Source: Curtobacterium sp. MCBD17_013
GTDB lineage: Bacteria; Actinomycetota; Actinomycetes; Actinomycetales; Microbacteriaceae
Length of the DNA stretch: 64,000 nucleotides
Reading direction: 5' to 3'
Assembly: GCF_003234565.1 (NCBI RefSeq)
Contig: NZ_QKTU01000004.1
Span: 62,001-126,000 of the forward strand
This document shows positions 8,733 to 16,822 of the stretch, piece after piece (the stretch's first letter is position 1; each line of letters begins with the position of its first letter). The notes below the pieces were generated by a model that saw nothing but the letters and a program-made list of their open reading frames with translations, had not been told where the DNA came from and ran no database searches. The position numbers were made by a program, and so were the translations under genes.

Positions 8733-10028
8733 TCACCGGGGCGGCGCCGGCAACGCGGTCGCGACGATCCGCGGCGCCTCGGACATGAAGCGCCGGACGT
8801 CGTTGTCGACGATGATGTCGCGCGGCCGGAGGTCCCGTGTCATGTAGAGCCCGTCGAGCGAGGTGATCCGGCTCAGCGCGACGTACGCCTGCCCCGCGCT
8901 GAACACCCGGTTCCCGAGGTCGACGACGGCGCGGTCGTACGTCTTGCCCTGCGACTTGTGGATCGTGACGGCCCAGGCGAGGCGGAGCGGGAACTGCTGG
9001 AACTCGCCGACGACGTCCTTCTTGAGCTCCTTCGTCGCCGCGGAGTACGAGTACTTGACCTTCTCCCACACGCTCGGCTGGACCTCGAACTCCTCGTCGT
9101 CGACCTCGACCCAGACGGTGTCGCGGATCTTCGTGACGACGCCGATCGTCCCGTTCACCCACCGCTGGTCGGCGTCGTTCCGCAGGAACATGACGTGTGC
9201 GCCGGGCTTCAGCTCGAGCGCCTCGTCGGCGGGGTGGTTCCGGCCGCCGAAGTCCCCGCTCACCTCGGCCTTGGCGGTCTTCACGCGGCCGGGCAGTCGG
9301 TCGAGGGCGGTCTTGTTGATCCGCGCGACGGTGTCATTCCGGGTCGCGAGGGTGATCACGCCGTCCGGAGCCGGTCGCGCTCCCGCGGTGTTGAGCGCGT
9401 TCGCGACGTCCGCCGTGACCCGCCCGTGGCGCACGGCCGTGAGCATCGCTGCGAACGCGTCGTCACGCTGCCGGTGGATGCGGGCCAGCTCGACGATGTG
9501 CAGCTCGGTCTCGAGCCACACCTTGGCGTCGAAGAACCACATCGACCGGTAGTGGTCGGCGAAGTACGCCCGCTCGTCGGCGTCCCCCGGCACCGGCGGC
9601 AACTGGTAGGGGTCTCCGAACATGACGACCTGCACGCCGCCGAAGGGCTCGCGGGAGCGCTGGCGTGCCTTGCGGAGGGAGCGGTCGATGGCGTCGAGCA
9701 GGTCTGCGTTGACCATCGAGATCTCGTCGATGACGACGGTGTCGATCGTGTTGAGCAGCTTGCGGACCTCGCTGTTCTGCTCGAGGTCGGCGTCCGCGAT
9801 GAGCCCGATCGGCAGCCGGAACAGCGAGTGGATCGTCTGACCGCCGACGTTGAGCGCTGCGACACCCGTGGGCGCGCAGATGACCACCTGCTTGGCGGTG
9901 TTCCACGACAGGTGGTGCAGGAGGGTCGACTTGCCGGTGCCCGCCCGGCCGGTGATGAACACGTGGTCACGGGTGGACTCGATGTACTCGAAGACCGCCC
10001 GCTGCTCCGGCGTCAGCTCGGGACTCAT
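8733..10028 (-). CDS. PIF1-like / RecD-type DNA helicase
   Basis: 431 residues, superfamily 1B helicase. Walker A is GRAGTGKST (about 27-35), Walker B/motif II is VVIDEISMV (about 97-105), and motif III reads FGDPYQLPPV. The C-terminal part has the UvrD_C2-like motif VTIHKSQGKTYD, then AYVALSRI (motif VI). PIF1-type enzymes unwind DNA 5' to 3' and act on G-quadruplexes and stalled forks in other organisms; the role here is inferred only. The ATG overlaps the stop of the upstream CopD-CtaG gene (ATGA), so the two are translated from one message, an odd pairing. Confidence 0.82.
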   Translation of the reverse strand: MSPELTPEQRAVFEYIESTRDHVFITGRAGTGKSTLLHHLSWNTAKQVVICAPTGVAALNVGGQTIHSLFRLPIGLIADADLEQNSEVRKLLNTIDTVVIDEISMVNADLLDAIDRSLRKARQRSREPFGGVQVVMFGDPYQLPPVPGDADERAYFADHYRSMWFFDAKVWLETELHIVELARIHRQRDDAFAAMLTAVRHGRVTADVANALNTAGARPAPDGVITLATRNDTVARINKTALDRLPGRVKTAKAEVSGDFGGRNHPADEALELKPGAHVMFLRNDADQRWVNGTIGVVTKIRDTVWVEVDDEEFEVQPSVWEKVKYSYSAATKELKKDVVGEFQQFPLRLAWAVTIHKSQGKTYDRAVVDLGNRVFSAGQAYVALSRITSLDGLYMTRDLRPRDIIVDNDVRRFMSEAPRIVATALPAPPR

Positions 10029-11989
10029 GACCGGCCCACCGCCGTCGTCACACCGGCGTCGACCCGGGCCGTCGGACCCGTGGACCGGACGGTCGGCTCA
10101 CCCTCGGACGAGGAGCGTCGGGACCGCACGAGCACCACCACGACGACGAGCACGAGGAAGGCGATGCCGGCCACGACGAGCACGAGTCCGCCCCGCGCTT
10201 GGTCGACCACGGGATCGGGGCCCCACGTCCGGCCCATCGCGCCGAACCAGGACGCCTGGACCAGGCCGAGCGGGCCTCGGAGCACCGAGCCGAGCACCAC
10301 CATCGACGCCGCGACGAGCGCCCCGCTGCCGATCCGGACCAGTGCCGCGCCGGTGCTCGGGCGCCGAGCCCCGACCGCCACCGGCGTCAGGAGCGTCGGC
10401 ACGGCGACGAGCCCCACCGCGAGGAACACGACGTCGGTCACCGTGCGGGTGATGCCGTCGTCGGCCGCCCACCGCAGGGCGTCGGTGTCGACGTACGCCC
10501 ACCAGAGCGCGCCGAGGAGCACGGCCGCGGGGAACGGCTGCGCGAGGTACCGGACGACCACGTTGTCGACGAGGATCCCGGTCCACTCGCGGACGCCGGT
10601 GCTGCCGTCCTGCCGTGGGTGCACCGCGGCCCGGATCAGGAGGACCGGACCGGCACCCCAGGCGAGCACCGGCACGAGGAGCCCGAGGAGGACGTGCTCG
10701 GCGAGCGCCGACGACACGAGGAACCGGTCGTACCGGTGCAGCGCGCCGTTCGTCGCGGCGAGCAGCACGAGCACCGTCGCGATCGCCGACACGGTCCGCA
10801 GCACCGGCCACCGCCGATCCTGACGCCGGAGGCGGATGACCCCGGCCGCGTACACCGCGGCGAGCAGCACGACGGCCATGACCCAGAACAGGTCGAGCGA
10901 GCCGCCGGTGAGCCACGTCCACCCACCGGGCGCGGCGGGCAGACGATCGTCGGTGAGCAGTTCGGCGGGCGTGGGGTCGCTGGTCGTGCTCAGGGCGACC
11001 TGGTCGACCGGGGGCGCAGTGCGGGCGAGCGCCGCCGCGAAGCCCGACGCGACGCCCATCACCGCGAGCTCGGCGACCACGAGCGTCCAGAAGGGGCGCC
11101 GTCGGGCGGGGTCGGCCGCGAGCGCGACGACGGTCCGACGACGCTGCAGTGCGCCGAGCACCCCGATGCCCAGGAGCGCCGCGGTCTTGACGAGCACGAG
11201 GACGCCGTACGGGGTGAGCAACGCCCCCCAACTCCCGACGCGGATCGATGCGGAGGCGTACCCCGAGGCGGCCACGAGCACGAAGCACCCGAGCGCGATG
11301 CTCGAGTACCGCGCGGTGACGAGCGGCAGCCGCTCGGCGGGGAGGACGCCGCGGAGGAGCGCCAGGGAGAGCAGCCCGCCGACCCAGAGCGCCGCGCCGA
11401 CGAGGTGCAGTCCGAGTGCCGTGACGGCTGCGTCGTGGCTGGCCGTGCCCGCGGCGTGCCCCTGCTCGGCCATCGGGACCAGGCCGACCATCGCGACGCC
11501 GGCGACGAGGGCCACGAGCCCGCGGGAGCGGACCGCGAAGCAGAGGACCGTGACCACGGCGGCGACGAGGACCGTGACGATCCACGCCAACCCGAGATCC
11601 GTGCCGGTCAGGAACACGCTGAGGGACTGGCCGAACTGCTGGTCGAGCGTGACCGGGACGTCCACGACGCTGAGGAACGAGAAGAACGTGGTGACCGCGG
11701 CGGCGACCGTCCACACGCCGGCGGAGGCGGCGGCGACGTCGAGTGCTCGGTTCCACTCCGGTGCCGTGCGGGACAGCGCGACGGTGGCGAGCCCGAGGCC
11801 GCCGATGGTCGCGGCGGCCGCCAGGTCCACCACGGTCTTGGCGATCGGCAGACCGAACCGGACGGCGGCACCGGGATCCGACACGAGCGGGGCGTCCGCC
11901 GCACCACCGATGACGAGTGCCACGAGCACGGACACGAACGCCACGAGGAGCAGCACCGCGGGCGCGGCGATCCGGGCGAGACGAGTCAC
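10025..11989 (-). CDS. second CopD-CtaG fusion membrane protein
   Basis: 654 residues, about 14-16 hydrophobic segments. The first half resembles CopD, with the histidine-containing AEQGHAAGTASHDAAV and GLHLVGAALWVGGLL. The second half resembles CtaG, with HRYDRFLVSSALAEHVLLG and repeated Pro/Gly-rich TM starts. The CtaG half is more diverged than in the 304-2445 copy, and its central His-rich helix is replaced by LAEHVLLGLLVP. The GTG at 11989 is strongly supported: TAGGCT (-10) ends six bases upstream and no Shine-Dalgarno exists, so it is leaderless. The last codons overlap the PIF1-like helicase start. Confidence 0.78.
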   Translation of the reverse strand: MTRLARIAAPAVLLLVAFVSVLVALVIGGAADAPLVSDPGAAVRFGLPIAKTVVDLAAAATIGGLGLATVALSRTAPEWNRALDVAAASAGVWTVAAAVTTFFSFLSVVDVPVTLDQQFGQSLSVFLTGTDLGLAWIVTVLVAAVVTVLCFAVRSRGLVALVAGVAMVGLVPMAEQGHAAGTASHDAAVTALGLHLVGAALWVGGLLSLALLRGVLPAERLPLVTARYSSIALGCFVLVAASGYASASIRVGSWGALLTPYGVLVLVKTAALLGIGVLGALQRRRTVVALAADPARRRPFWTLVVAELAVMGVASGFAAALARTAPPVDQVALSTTSDPTPAELLTDDRLPAAPGGWTWLTGGSLDLFWVMAVVLLAAVYAAGVIRLRRQDRRWPVLRTVSAIATVLVLLAATNGALHRYDRFLVSSALAEHVLLGLLVPVLAWGAGPVLLIRAAVHPRQDGSTGVREWTGILVDNVVVRYLAQPFPAAVLLGALWWAYVDTDALRWAADDGITRTVTDVVFLAVGLVAVPTLLTPVAVGARRPSTGAALVRIGSGALVAASMVVLGSVLRGPLGLVQASWFGAMGRTWGPDPVVDQARGGLVLVVAGIAFLVLVVVVVLVRSRRSSSEGEPTVRSTGPTARVDAGVTTAVGRS

Positions 11990-11995
11990 CCGTCC

Positions 11996-12001
11996 AGCCT
12001 A
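11996..12001 (-). promoter_or_regulatory. -10 hexamer of leaderless CopD-CtaG gene
   Basis: Minus-strand TAGGCT, six bases before the GTG at 11989. Confidence 0.6.
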
Positions 12002-12068
12002 CGGCGATGCCCCGGCGACCCCGACCGACTGTGGATCGCGGTCGTGGAACGCACGACAGGCCGGGAAC

Positions 12069-12105
12069 GACGACGGGGACGGCGCAACGCGCCGTCCCCG
12101 TCGTC
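12069..12105 (-). terminator. terminator of the HU gene
   Basis: Perfect 17-base arms (12069-12085 and 12089-12105; outer sequence GACGACGGGGAC) with a three-base loop, 13 bases after the HU stop codon. Confidence 0.75.
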
Positions 12106-12117
12106 GATTCGCCGTCG

Positions 12118-12405
12118 TTACTTGACGGCGGCCTTGAGCTTGCTGCCCGCGCTCACCTTGACGCTGTCGCTCGCGGCGATCTCGAGCGCCTCGCCCGTCT
12201 GCGGGTTGCGGCCCGTGCGGGCGGCGCGGTGGGTCTTCTCGAACGCGATCCACCCGGGGATCGAGATCTTGGCGCCCTCGCTGAGCGACTTCGACACGAC
12301 GGAGAAGAGCGCGTCGACGACGCCGTTGACGGCGGCCTGGCTCTGGCCCGACTCGGTCGCGATCGCGGCGACGAGCTCGGTGCGGTTGAGGGACTTGTCA
12401 GCCAT
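12118..12405 (-). CDS. HU-family DNA-binding protein
   Basis: 95 residues, full length for HU. The N-terminal helices read KSLNRTELVAAIATESGQSQ and the beta arm region carries GRNPQTGEALEIAASDSVKV, the diagnostic HU/IHF signature. It bends and compacts DNA as a homodimer. It lacks the long Lys/Ala/Pro tail of mycobacterial HupB. The ATG has GAGGAGG nearby. Upstream, TAGGTT (12501-12506) and TACGGT (12491-12496) on the minus strand are possible -10 elements. A strong hairpin follows the gene. Confidence 0.93.
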   Translation of the reverse strand: MADKSLNRTELVAAIATESGQSQAAVNGVVDALFSVVSKSLSEGAKISIPGWIAFEKTHRAARTGRNPQTGEALEIAASDSVKVSAGSKLKAAVK

Positions 12406-12606
12406 GGATGTCCTCCTCGGACTCTCAGCGGTACAGACCGGGCGCATGCCGCACCCGAGCGGGGTGACCACGAGGCCGAGGGCCCGTGGAACCGTAGGCG
12501 AACCTACCAGCCACCCGGGCGCATCCCGGCCAACTCGCCCGGATTCTCGCGGTTCCTCGGGGCTGCTGGGGCTGCTGTGACCCATGTGACCGAGCGCACG
12601 GCCCAT

Positions 12607-12683
12607 CGCATCACCCGCGGACGACCGCATCACCCGCGGACGACCGCATCACCCTGGGTCGACCGCATCACCCAGGGAACGAC
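12607..12683. repeat. tandem repeat, about 19 bases x 4
   Basis: Units start with CGCATCACCC at 12607, 12626, 12645 and 12664. The first two are identical (ending GCGGACGAC); the third and fourth have TGGGTCGAC and AGGGAACGAC. The unit length is not a multiple of three and the region is non-coding. Confidence 0.8.
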
Positions 12684-12719
12684 GAACGCTCCCCGACCCG
12701 AGGGACGAGGAGCGTTCGT
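12682..12719 (-). terminator. terminator of the rpmB-rpmG-rpsN operon
   Basis: Arms CGAACGCTCC (12683-12692) and GGAGCGTTCG (12709-12718), extendable by one A-T pair, 32 bases beyond the rpsN stop codon. Confidence 0.7.
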
Positions 12720-12751
12720 TCGTGGTGACCCGCCGTGTCAGCGGGTCGGCG

Positions 12752-13057
12752 TCACCAGGACGACTTGGTGATGCCGGGGAGCTCGCCGCGGTGGGCCATG
12801 GAGCGGAAGCGGACACGGCTGATGCCGAACTCGCGGATGTTGCCGCGGGGGCGACCGTCGATGGCGTCGCGGTTGCGGTAGCGGACCGGCGAGGCGTCGC
12901 GCGGGAGCTTCTGCAGGCCGACGCGGGCGGCCTCGCGGCTCTCGTCGGTGCCGTTCGGGTCCACGAGGGCCTTCTTCAGCTCGAGACGACGCTCGGCGTA
13001 GCGCTCGATGATGACCGCGCGCTGGTCGTTCTTGGCGATCTTGCTCTTCTTGGCCAT
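12752..13057 (-). CDS. rpsN: 30S ribosomal protein S14, zinc-independent type
   Basis: 101 residues, the long form of S14. It lacks the CxxC-CxxC zinc ribbon of the 61-residue form. The C-terminal half carries the conserved [20 protein letters not shown] and [21 protein letters not shown]. It assembles in the 30S head. It is third in the operon rpmB-rpmG-rpsN; two bases separate it from the rpmG stop. In many actinobacteria these three paralogues replace zinc-binding versions under zinc starvation, but here I see no Zur box at the operon promoter. Confidence 0.96.
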   Translation of the reverse strand: MAKKSKIAKNDQRAVIIERYAERRLELKKALVDPNGTDESREAARVGLQKLPRDASPVRYRNRDAIDGRPRGNIREFGISRVRFRSMAHRGELPGITKSSW

Positions 13058-13059
13058 GC

Positions 13060-13230
13060 TTAGCGCTCCTCGCGGAAGTCGACGTGCTTGCGGATGACCG
13101 GGTCGTACTTCTTGAGCACGAGGCGGTCGGGGTTGTTCCGGCGGTTCTTCTTGGTCACGTAGGTGAACCCGGTGCCCGCCGTGGAACGGAGCTTGATGAT
13201 CGGACGGATGTCCTGACCGCGCTTGGCCAT
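13060..13230 (-). CDS. rpmG: 50S ribosomal protein L33, cysteine-free type
   Basis: 56 residues, [19 protein letters not shown] at the start and [16 protein letters not shown] at the end, both typical of L33. The CxxC pairs of the zinc-binding form are missing. The ATG shares one base with the rpmB stop (TGATG), so the two are translationally coupled. Confidence 0.96.
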   Translation of the reverse strand: MAKRGQDIRPIIKLRSTAGTGFTYVTKKNRRNNPDRLVLKKYDPVIRKHVDFREER

Positions 13231-13466
13231 CAGATCTTCTCCCCACGGGCCAGGATGTCCTTGACCACGGACTCGATGCCGCGGGCGTCGATCACCTTGA
13301 TGCCCTTCGCGCTGACGGTGAGCGTGACGTTGCGCCGGAGCGACGGCACGAAGTACGTCTTCTTCTGCACGTTCGGGTCGAAGCGGCGCTTCGTCCGACG
13401 GTGCGAGTGTGAGATGTTGTGTCCGAAGCCGGGAACGGCGCCGGTCACCTGGCAGACTGCTGCCAT
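13230..13466 (-). CDS. rpmB: 50S ribosomal protein L28
   Basis: 78 residues. [20 protein letters not shown] and [10 protein letters not shown] are the L28 signature. Only one cysteine remains, so it cannot form the four-cysteine zinc site of some L28 proteins. A strong GGAGGAG ribosome site precedes the ATG. It is the first gene of the operon, behind a leader of about 213 bases. Confidence 0.96.
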   Translation of the reverse strand: MAAVCQVTGAVPGFGHNISHSHRRTKRRFDPNVQKKTYFVPSLRRNVTLTVSAKGIKVIDARGIESVVKDILARGEKI

Positions 13467-13679
13467 GGTCTCCTCCTGAGATGGTTACCGTGCGGCCGGA
13501 TCGGCCACACCCAAGGTCACTTGCCTGGCGCGCACGCGCTCGTGTCGACCGATCGACAGGAGCGAGGGGGGTGTGCGCACCGCCCCGTCCGTTCCCGAGG
13601 GAGCGGATCCGCGCGACCACGGCTGCTGCGATGGTCGGAGGGCAGAACAACAGTTCGCCGCGCGGACGCGACGGACCAA
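13467..13679 (-). promoter_or_regulatory. long 5' leader of rpmB-rpmG-rpsN
   Basis: From the predicted transcription start near 13679 to the rpmB ATG there are about 213 untranslated bases. A GC-rich hairpin, GTGTGGCC-GATC-CGGCCGCAC, sits about 20-40 bases before the ribosome site on the minus strand. Leaders of this length ahead of ribosomal-protein genes often carry an autoregulatory fold; whether this one does is unknown. Confidence 0.45.
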
Positions 13680-13685
13680 GCGACA

Positions 13686-13714
13686 AGCCTACGTGAGGCC
13701 CGGGCGCGTCGCAA
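13686..13714 (-). promoter_or_regulatory. strong promoter of rpmB-rpmG-rpsN
   Basis: Minus-strand TTGCGA (-35, 13714-13709), a 17-base spacer, and TAGGCT (-10, 13691-13686). This is one of the best -35/-10 pairs in the window. Confidence 0.7.
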
Positions 13715-13922
13715 GCCGCGCCTCCCGGCCGGCCGCACGCGGCCACCGCTCGCTCCCGCGCCGAGAGAGCACGACGCGCCGCTCGCGTCCGCCGAGAGAG
13801 CACGACTCGCCGTACGGGAGGAACGTGAGTGGCCCGTCTTGCACGCTCGCGAGCCGAGGCCCGACCGGGGCCGGCGGCCGGCCGGGGCCCGGGCCGGCGG
13901 CGGGGCCGGACCGCACCCGGGG

Positions 13923-15377
13923 TCACCGCTCGCGCTGGGGCGCCATCCCCGTCGGACGCACGAGGGTGAACTGCTCCTGCCGCACCCAGTACAGGCCCGT
14001 CGCACGGCGCTCCTCACGCGTCGCGAACCGGTACAGGAACATCCGCGCACGGATCCACCGGGGACGCCGCCCGTCGAACGGGTCCACCCGGAGCAGGCGG
14101 AGCGTCGGCCGGTCCGCCTCGAGCAGGCGCACGACGAACACCCGGAACCAGCCGTCGTCGGCGCCGAGTGCCAGGAACCACATGAGCCAGTCGAGCCGCA
14201 GGTGGTACGGCGCGAACTGCCGCGGGCGCCGGCGCGGGTCCCCCGGTTTCCCCTTGAACTCGTACGGGACCCAGTCGCCCTCCTGCGGGACCTCGGCCTC
14301 CGTGCCCTCGACGATCACCTCGGACCGCTGCTGCGTCACGCTGCCGAACGCCCCGTACGCGTTGACGAGGTGCCAGCGGTTGAAGCTCGCGTTCATGAGC
14401 TGCCGCTTCGACACCAGGTTCTTCGCGGGCGGCCACGACAGCCAGAGCAGGAGCAGCCCGACGAGCACGGTGAGCACGACGAACCACACGGGCGTCGCGG
14501 TCGGCCCCGCGGCAGCGTCCACTGCGGGGATCACCGCGCCGAACGCCCGGTCGTCGATGGCGGCGAACGCCAGCAGCATCGTGAGGACGTTGAGCCACGC
14601 GAAGTTGCCGCTCACCACGAGCCAGAGCTGCGTGATGACGACGAGCGCCGCGGCGATGCTCGCGACCGGCTGGGGTGCGAACAGGAACAACGGCACGACG
14701 AGCTGCACGACGTGACTGCCGAGCGTCTCGAACCGGTGCACGGGCTTCGGCAGCAGGTGCGCGGTGCGGCTCATGGGATTGGGCATCGGCTGCGTCTCGT
14801 GGTGGTAGTACAGCGCGGTCAGGTCCCGCCACGACGCGTCGCCCCGCATCTTGATCATCCCCGCACCGAACTCGAGCCGGAACACGAGCCAGCGGATCGC
14901 GAACAGGACGATCACCGACGGGGCGACGTCGTCCGAGCCGAGGAACGCGACCGTGAACCCGGCCTCGAGGAGCAACGACTCCCATCCGAAGCCGTAGAAC
15001 GTCTGGCCGACGTCGACGATCGACATGTACCCGAGCCACATGAGCAGGAACACGACCGCGGGCACCCAGGCGGGCCCGAGCTGCGGCAACCCGGCGACGA
15101 CCGACAGCGCGAGCACGACGCCCGCTCCCGCGAGCATCCGCAGCCGCCGGTCGGTGTACGGGATCCACCGCCACACGATCGGCTGCTGCTGCGCGTACCG
15201 GAGCCGCATGTACCGGGGCACGGGCAGGAGGCCGTGCTCACCGAGCAACGCCGGGAACTGCGCGAGCGTGGACAGGAACGCGATGGCGTAGACCGCCGCG
15301 ACACCACGCTGCAGCACCTGGCGCGCCAGGTCGTAGTCGGTTGCGCCGGCCCACGTGGTCAGCGTGCTCACGTCCAT
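13923..15377 (-). CDS. lipase-maturation-factor (LMF1)-like membrane protein
   Basis: 484 residues with about eight to ten TM segments in the first two thirds, then a soluble C-terminal part. The pattern matches bacterial LMF1 relatives: an N-terminal [18 protein letters not shown], a central [38 protein letters not shown] spread over residues 170-215, and a C-terminal [20 protein letters not shown] followed by [13 protein letters not shown]. The eukaryotic protein helps fold lipases; the bacterial role is unknown. The ATG at 15377 lies seven bases after a TAGCCT hexamer, so it is leaderless. Confidence 0.82.
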   Translation of the reverse strand: MDVSTLTTWAGATDYDLARQVLQRGVAAVYAIAFLSTLAQFPALLGEHGLLPVPRYMRLRYAQQQPIVWRWIPYTDRRLRMLAGAGVVLALSVVAGLPQLGPAWVPAVVFLLMWLGYMSIVDVGQTFYGFGWESLLLEAGFTVAFLGSDDVAPSVIVLFAIRWLVFRLEFGAGMIKMRGDASWRDLTALYYHHETQPMPNPMSRTAHLLPKPVHRFETLGSHVVQLVVPLFLFAPQPVASIAAALVVITQLWLVVSGNFAWLNVLTMLLAFAAIDDRAFGAVIPAVDAAAGPTATPVWFVVLTVLVGLLLLWLSWPPAKNLVSKRQLMNASFNRWHLVNAYGAFGSVTQQRSEVIVEGTEAEVPQEGDWVPYEFKGKPGDPRRRPRQFAPYHLRLDWLMWFLALGADDGWFRVFVVRLLEADRPTLRLLRVDPFDGRRPRWIRARMFLYRFATREERRATGLYWVRQEQFTLVRPTGMAPQRER

Positions 15378-15384
15378 GGCCGGG

Positions 15385-15390
15385 AGGCTA
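15385..15390 (-). promoter_or_regulatory. -10 hexamer of leaderless LMF1-like gene
   Basis: Minus-strand TAGCCT, seven bases before the ATG. Confidence 0.6.
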
Positions 15391-15490
15391 CGCGCGTCCG
15401 GGTCGGGACCGGTCCGGCCGGGCGCAGGGCAGGTGGGCACCGGGCCGGGCGAGCGCAGGGCCGGCGAATGCCGCGCCGGCGAGCGCGGGG

Positions 15491-16222
15491 TCAGACCCCC
15501 TGCGTCGGCCGCGGCGCGAGCGCCTCGACGATAAGCGCCCCGAGCTCCGCCGGCCGGGTGGACATCGCCCAGTGCCCGGTGTCGAGGCCGACGATGCGGA
15601 GGTCCTCGGTCGCCGCGAGCTCGGTCGCCCAGTCCGCGTGCGCCGTGATCCCCGCGGTGAGCTCGTCCGGGCTCATCTCGCTCGTGATGACCGTCGTCGG
15701 GACCCGGCGGCGTGCCTCGTCCGTCAGCCGGAAGTGCTGTCGGGTCGCCCCCGCGGGCACGGGGATCGCCCGCGCCTGCAGTGCCGCCCACTGCTCGTCG
15801 GTGGTGTCGCGGACCATGGCCTCGCCGAACGCCGAACGCTCCGGGAACGGCACGACGCCGTCGACCACCGGGAACTCGTCGTTGTCCCAGTCGCCCTCCG
15901 GGAACGGGATCGCGTCGACGTACACCGCGGCACGGATGCGCGCCGCCCGGCGGTCGACCGCGACGCCGACCACGGCGCCCGAGGCCGAGTGCCCGACGAG
16001 GGCGATCGACTCGGCACCCGAGGTCGTGCGGCTCGCCGCGTCGACGCGGTTCACGACGGCCTGGACCTGGTCCTCGAACCCGACCGACGCGGGGTCGTCG
16101 CCCGGGTGCATCCCGGGGAGCGTCAGGGCCTCGACCTCGTGCCCGGCGGCGCGGAGGACCGGGGCGACGTCGTCCCACGCGCTCGCGTCGAGCCACATCC
16201 CCGGCACCAGGATCACGTACAT
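15491..16222 (-). CDS. alpha/beta-hydrolase
   Basis: 243 residues. The N-terminus MYVILVPGMWLDASAW places the oxyanion region right after the first strand. The nucleophile elbow is VGHSASG (Ser about 97), the acid is in the EMSPDE region, and the catalytic His is in GLDTGHWAMST near the C-terminus. The overall layout resembles esterases of the EstC/hydroxynitrile-lyase-like group. Substrate unknown. The ATG lies seven bases after TAGGCT, so this gene is leaderless. Confidence 0.82.
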   Translation of the reverse strand: MYVILVPGMWLDASAWDDVAPVLRAAGHEVEALTLPGMHPGDDPASVGFEDQVQAVVNRVDAASRTTSGAESIALVGHSASGAVVGVAVDRRAARIRAAVYVDAIPFPEGDWDNDEFPVVDGVVPFPERSAFGEAMVRDTTDEQWAALQARAIPVPAGATRQHFRLTDEARRRVPTTVITSEMSPDELTAGITAHADWATELAATEDLRIVGLDTGHWAMSTRPAELGALIVEALAPRPTQGV

Positions 16223-16229
16223 GCGCCGC

Positions 16230-16235
16230 AGCCTA
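16230..16235 (-). promoter_or_regulatory. -10 hexamer of leaderless hydrolase gene
   Basis: Minus-strand TAGGCT, seven bases before the ATG at 16222. Confidence 0.6.
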
Positions 16236-16255
16236 ACGCCGACCCGGGACGGACG

Positions 16256-16289
16256 GGGAGGCGTGTGCCGGACCCGCGTGGTGCCTCCC
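16256..16289 (-). terminator. possible terminator after zur
   Basis: Seven-base arms GGGAGGC and GCCTCCC with a 20-base loop, 30 bases beyond the zur stop codon. Weak compared with other hairpins here. Confidence 0.35.
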
Positions 16290-16321
16290 GGCCGGCCCGT
16301 GCTGCGGTGCGCCGCCCCGTG

Positions 16322-16822
16322 TCAGCGCCGCGCGCTGCAGGCCGCGCACTCGCCGAACACGTCGACGACGTGGTTCGCGCGGGTGAACCCGTGCTCCGCG
16401 GCGACGCGCTGCGCCCACGACTCGACCTCGTCCGCCTCGATCTCGACGGTGGTGCCGCACGTGCGGCAGATGAGGTGGTGGTGGTGCGTGCCCGGCGTGC
16501 AGGCGCGGTACAGGGTCTCGCCGTCCTGCTGCAGGACGTCCGCGGCGCCCTCGTCGGCCAGACCGCCGAGCGCGCGGTAGACGGTCGCGAGGCCGATCGT
16601 CGACCCGGTGTCACGGAGCCGGGCGTGCAGACCCTGGGCGCTCACGAAGCCCTCGGTGGCGTCGAGGGCCTCGCGCACCGCCCCGCGCTGCCGGGTCGTG
16701 CGCTTGTGCGGGGTCGCGTCGGCGGTGTCCGCCGCGGGCAGGGCGTCCGTCGCGTCCGTCGCGTCCGTCGCGTCCGTCGCGTCCGTCGCGTCCGTCGCGT
16801 CCGTCGCGTCCGTCGGGGTCAT
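16322..16822 (-). CDS. zur: Fur-family regulator, probably the zinc repressor Zur
   Basis: 166 residues. After an odd N-terminus the DNA-binding domain reads RTTRQRGAVREALDATEGFVS and STIGLATVYRALGGLADEG. The metal-binding part has HHHHLICRTCG and a second pair CAAC, the Fur-family structural zinc site. It is the last gene of znuC-znuB-zur, and the operon promoter carries a Zur box, so autoregulation by zinc is likely. The N-terminus contains eight tandem Thr-Asp-Ala units encoded by perfect 9-base DNA repeats, which may vary in number between strains. The ATG overlaps the znuB stop (ATGA). Confidence 0.88.
   Translation of the reverse strand: MTPTDATDATDATDATDATDATDATDALPAADTADATPHKRTTRQRGAVREALDATEGFVSAQGLHARLRDTGSTIGLATVYRALGGLADEGAADVLQQDGETLYRACTPGTHHHHLICRTCGTTVEIEADEVESWAQRVAAEHGFTRANHVVDVFGECAACSARR
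16743..16814. repeat. coding minisatellite, 9 bases x 8, in zur
   Basis: Eight perfect copies of GCGTCCGTC (plus strand) encode (Thr-Asp-Ala)8 at residues 4-27 of the Zur protein. Perfect identity at the DNA level, including third bases, suggests recent slippage. Confidence 0.92.

Larger units (their letters stand above)
12406..12751. other. intergenic region with promoter, tandem repeat and terminator
   Basis: This 346-base gap holds the HU promoter region at its left, a four-copy 19-base tandem repeat in the middle (12607-12683) and the rpsN terminator at its right. No open frame looks coding. Confidence 0.6.

Noticed and set aside
13467..13640. A GTG-initiated small ORF in the rpmB leader
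   Set aside because: It runs on past the rpmB start in another frame without a stop in the leader and has no ribosome site, so it is probably a GC-driven open frame.
13480..13720. A Zur box upstream of rpmB
   Set aside because: I looked for a TGAnAATGATnnTCA-like dyad near the promoter and found none.
13419..16580. A very long open frame on the plus strand opposite rpmB, LMF1-like and hydrolase genes
   Set aside because: High G+C leaves stop codons rare in antisense frames. Its translation is Arg/Pro/Gly-rich with no recognisable domain, while the minus-strand genes are clearly real.
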